From Bacillota bacterium (GTDB taxonomy: Bacteria; Bacillota; Clostridia; Christensenellales; SZUA-584), in assembly GCA_023459495.1 (NCBI GenBank), contig JAEWTL010000049.1:1-5606 (forward strand): a DNA stretch of 5,606 nt. Direction: 5' to 3'. Below, piece after piece: positions 5,395 through 5,606 of this stretch. A program made the position numbers and the translations under genes. The notes beneath the pieces were generated by a model that saw only the letters and a program-made list of their open reading frames with translations, was not told where the DNA came from and did no database searches. Position 1 is the stretch's first letter. Each line of letters opens with the position of its first letter.

Positions 5395-5401
5395 TCTGCA
5401 G

Positions 5402-5436
5402 TGAGTGCGATTTGCTTGACACTTGGAATGGCTGGT
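5402..5436 (+). repeat. Left terminal inverted repeat of the second IS3-family element
   Basis: It starts TGAGTG and contains GCTTGACA and AATGGCT, matching the reverse complement of 87-121 at 23 of 35 positions without gaps. The match ends exactly at a TG tip, which fixes the IS boundary at 5402. Confidence 0.8.
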
Positions 5437-5443
5437 ATAATAC
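5416..5443 (+). promoter_or_regulatory. Promoter-like boxes of the IS orfA
   Basis: TTGACA (5416-5421) lies within the inverted repeat and TATAAT (5436-5441) follows with only 14 bases between. Shifting the -10 to TAATAC (5438-5443) gives 16. The short spacing would make this a weak resident promoter, as is usual for IS3 elements, which express best from the joined circle. Confidence 0.5.
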
Positions 5444-5465
5444 ATTTCAAGTGAGGTAAAAAGCA

Positions 5466-5606
5466 ATGGCAGAACGACGAAATTACGAACGGGAGTTCAA
5501 AGTCGAGATAGCTAAGCAGGTAGCATCGGGGAGCCGGAGTGCAAGGAACATGGCAAGCGAGATCGGTGTACACGAAAACACGATCTACAAATGGGTAAAG
5601 CAGTAT
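5466..5606 (+). CDS. IS3-family transposase OrfA, N-terminal part (runs off the window)
   Basis: This open frame gives 47 residues from the ATG at 5466 to the window edge, with a modest GTGAGGT at 5451-5457 upstream. MAERRNYEREFKVEIAKQV is the standard start of IS3 OrfA, and the segment with ASEIGVHENTIYKWVKQY is its DNA-binding helix-turn-helix, which recognises the inverted repeats. The leucine zipper and the frameshift signal joining OrfA to OrfB lie beyond the window. It is in the same orientation as the element ending at 121. Confidence 0.9.
   Translation, partial: MAERRNYEREFKVEIAKQVASGSRSARNMASEIGVHENTIYKWVKQY

Larger units (their letters stand above)
5153..5465. other. Intergenic region between EFR1 and the second IS element
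   Basis: These 313 bases hold the EFR1 promoter region (to about 5222), an unassigned stretch at 5223-5284, the long family A repeat (5285-5394), seven bases TCTGCAG, and the IS left end. An open frame on the - strand at 5202-5573 crosses the repeat and the IS end and is not a gene. Confidence 0.6.

Noticed and set aside
5202..5573. 123-codon open frame on the - strand
   Set aside because: It crosses the family A repeat, the IS inverted repeat and the antisense of orfA; the composition is not protein-like.

Overview
The window looks like a patch of accessory DNA from a gut-type Clostridia (Oscillospiraceae-like) genome. That host call is inference. It rests on two families of GC-rich palindromic intergenic repeats that I associate with such genomes, on an EFR1-type flavodoxin/ferredoxin gene, and on AGGAGG-type ribosome binding sites. 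Base composition changes sharply along the window: GC-rich phage genes, then an AT-rich gene, then an intermediate gene. It is therefore a mosaic and not a single inherited operon.

Layout. Positions 1-121 are the 3' end of an IS3-family element: the last 32 codons of its transposase and its right inverted repeat. Positions 5402-5606 are the 5' end of a similar element in the same orientation: left inverted repeat, promoter-like boxes and the first 47 codons of orfA. The two ends align as an ungapped terminal inverted repeat pair (23 of 35 positions), so the 5.28 kb between them lies between two directly oriented, probably related IS copies, like the inside of a composite transposon. Positions 460-2847 hold three phage head genes on the + strand: a scaffold-like protein, an HK97/P22-type major capsid protein and a small decoration-like protein. 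No terminase, portal, connector or tail gene is present, so this is a prophage remnant. Positions 3158-4046 hold an AT-rich gene of the DUF6414 type with its own extended -10 promoter, broken by a one-base frameshift at an A6 run. Positions 4343-5152 on the - strand encode an apparently intact EFR1-family protein (flavodoxin fold plus two 4Fe-4S clusters).

The gaps between genes are filled with structured repeats. Family A (133-175, 1289-1379, 5285-5394) has outer ends ACCCTCATCCG and CACCTTCCC/GGGAAGG arms, and its longest copy folds as a cloverleaf. Family B (1443-1500, 2965-3019, with degenerate pieces nearby) has a fixed core AGCCCCCTTTAGGCAAGGGGG preceded by a variable hairpin. In both families the variable stems differ between copies but stay perfectly paired, which points to selection for, or copying of, structure. 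Both IS ends lie within about 11 bases of the same outer end of a family A repeat.

How the parts relate. The three head genes would once have built a procapsid shell (scaffold, coat, decoration), but two of the three junctions around them now carry repeats and the upstream packaging genes are missing. The DUF6414 gene sits just downstream of the capsid genes with its own promoter, as moron or cargo genes often do, but nothing visible ties it mechanistically to the phage or to the EFR1 gene. The most interesting candidates are the covarying repeats, their relation to the IS insertions, and the broken DUF6414 gene.
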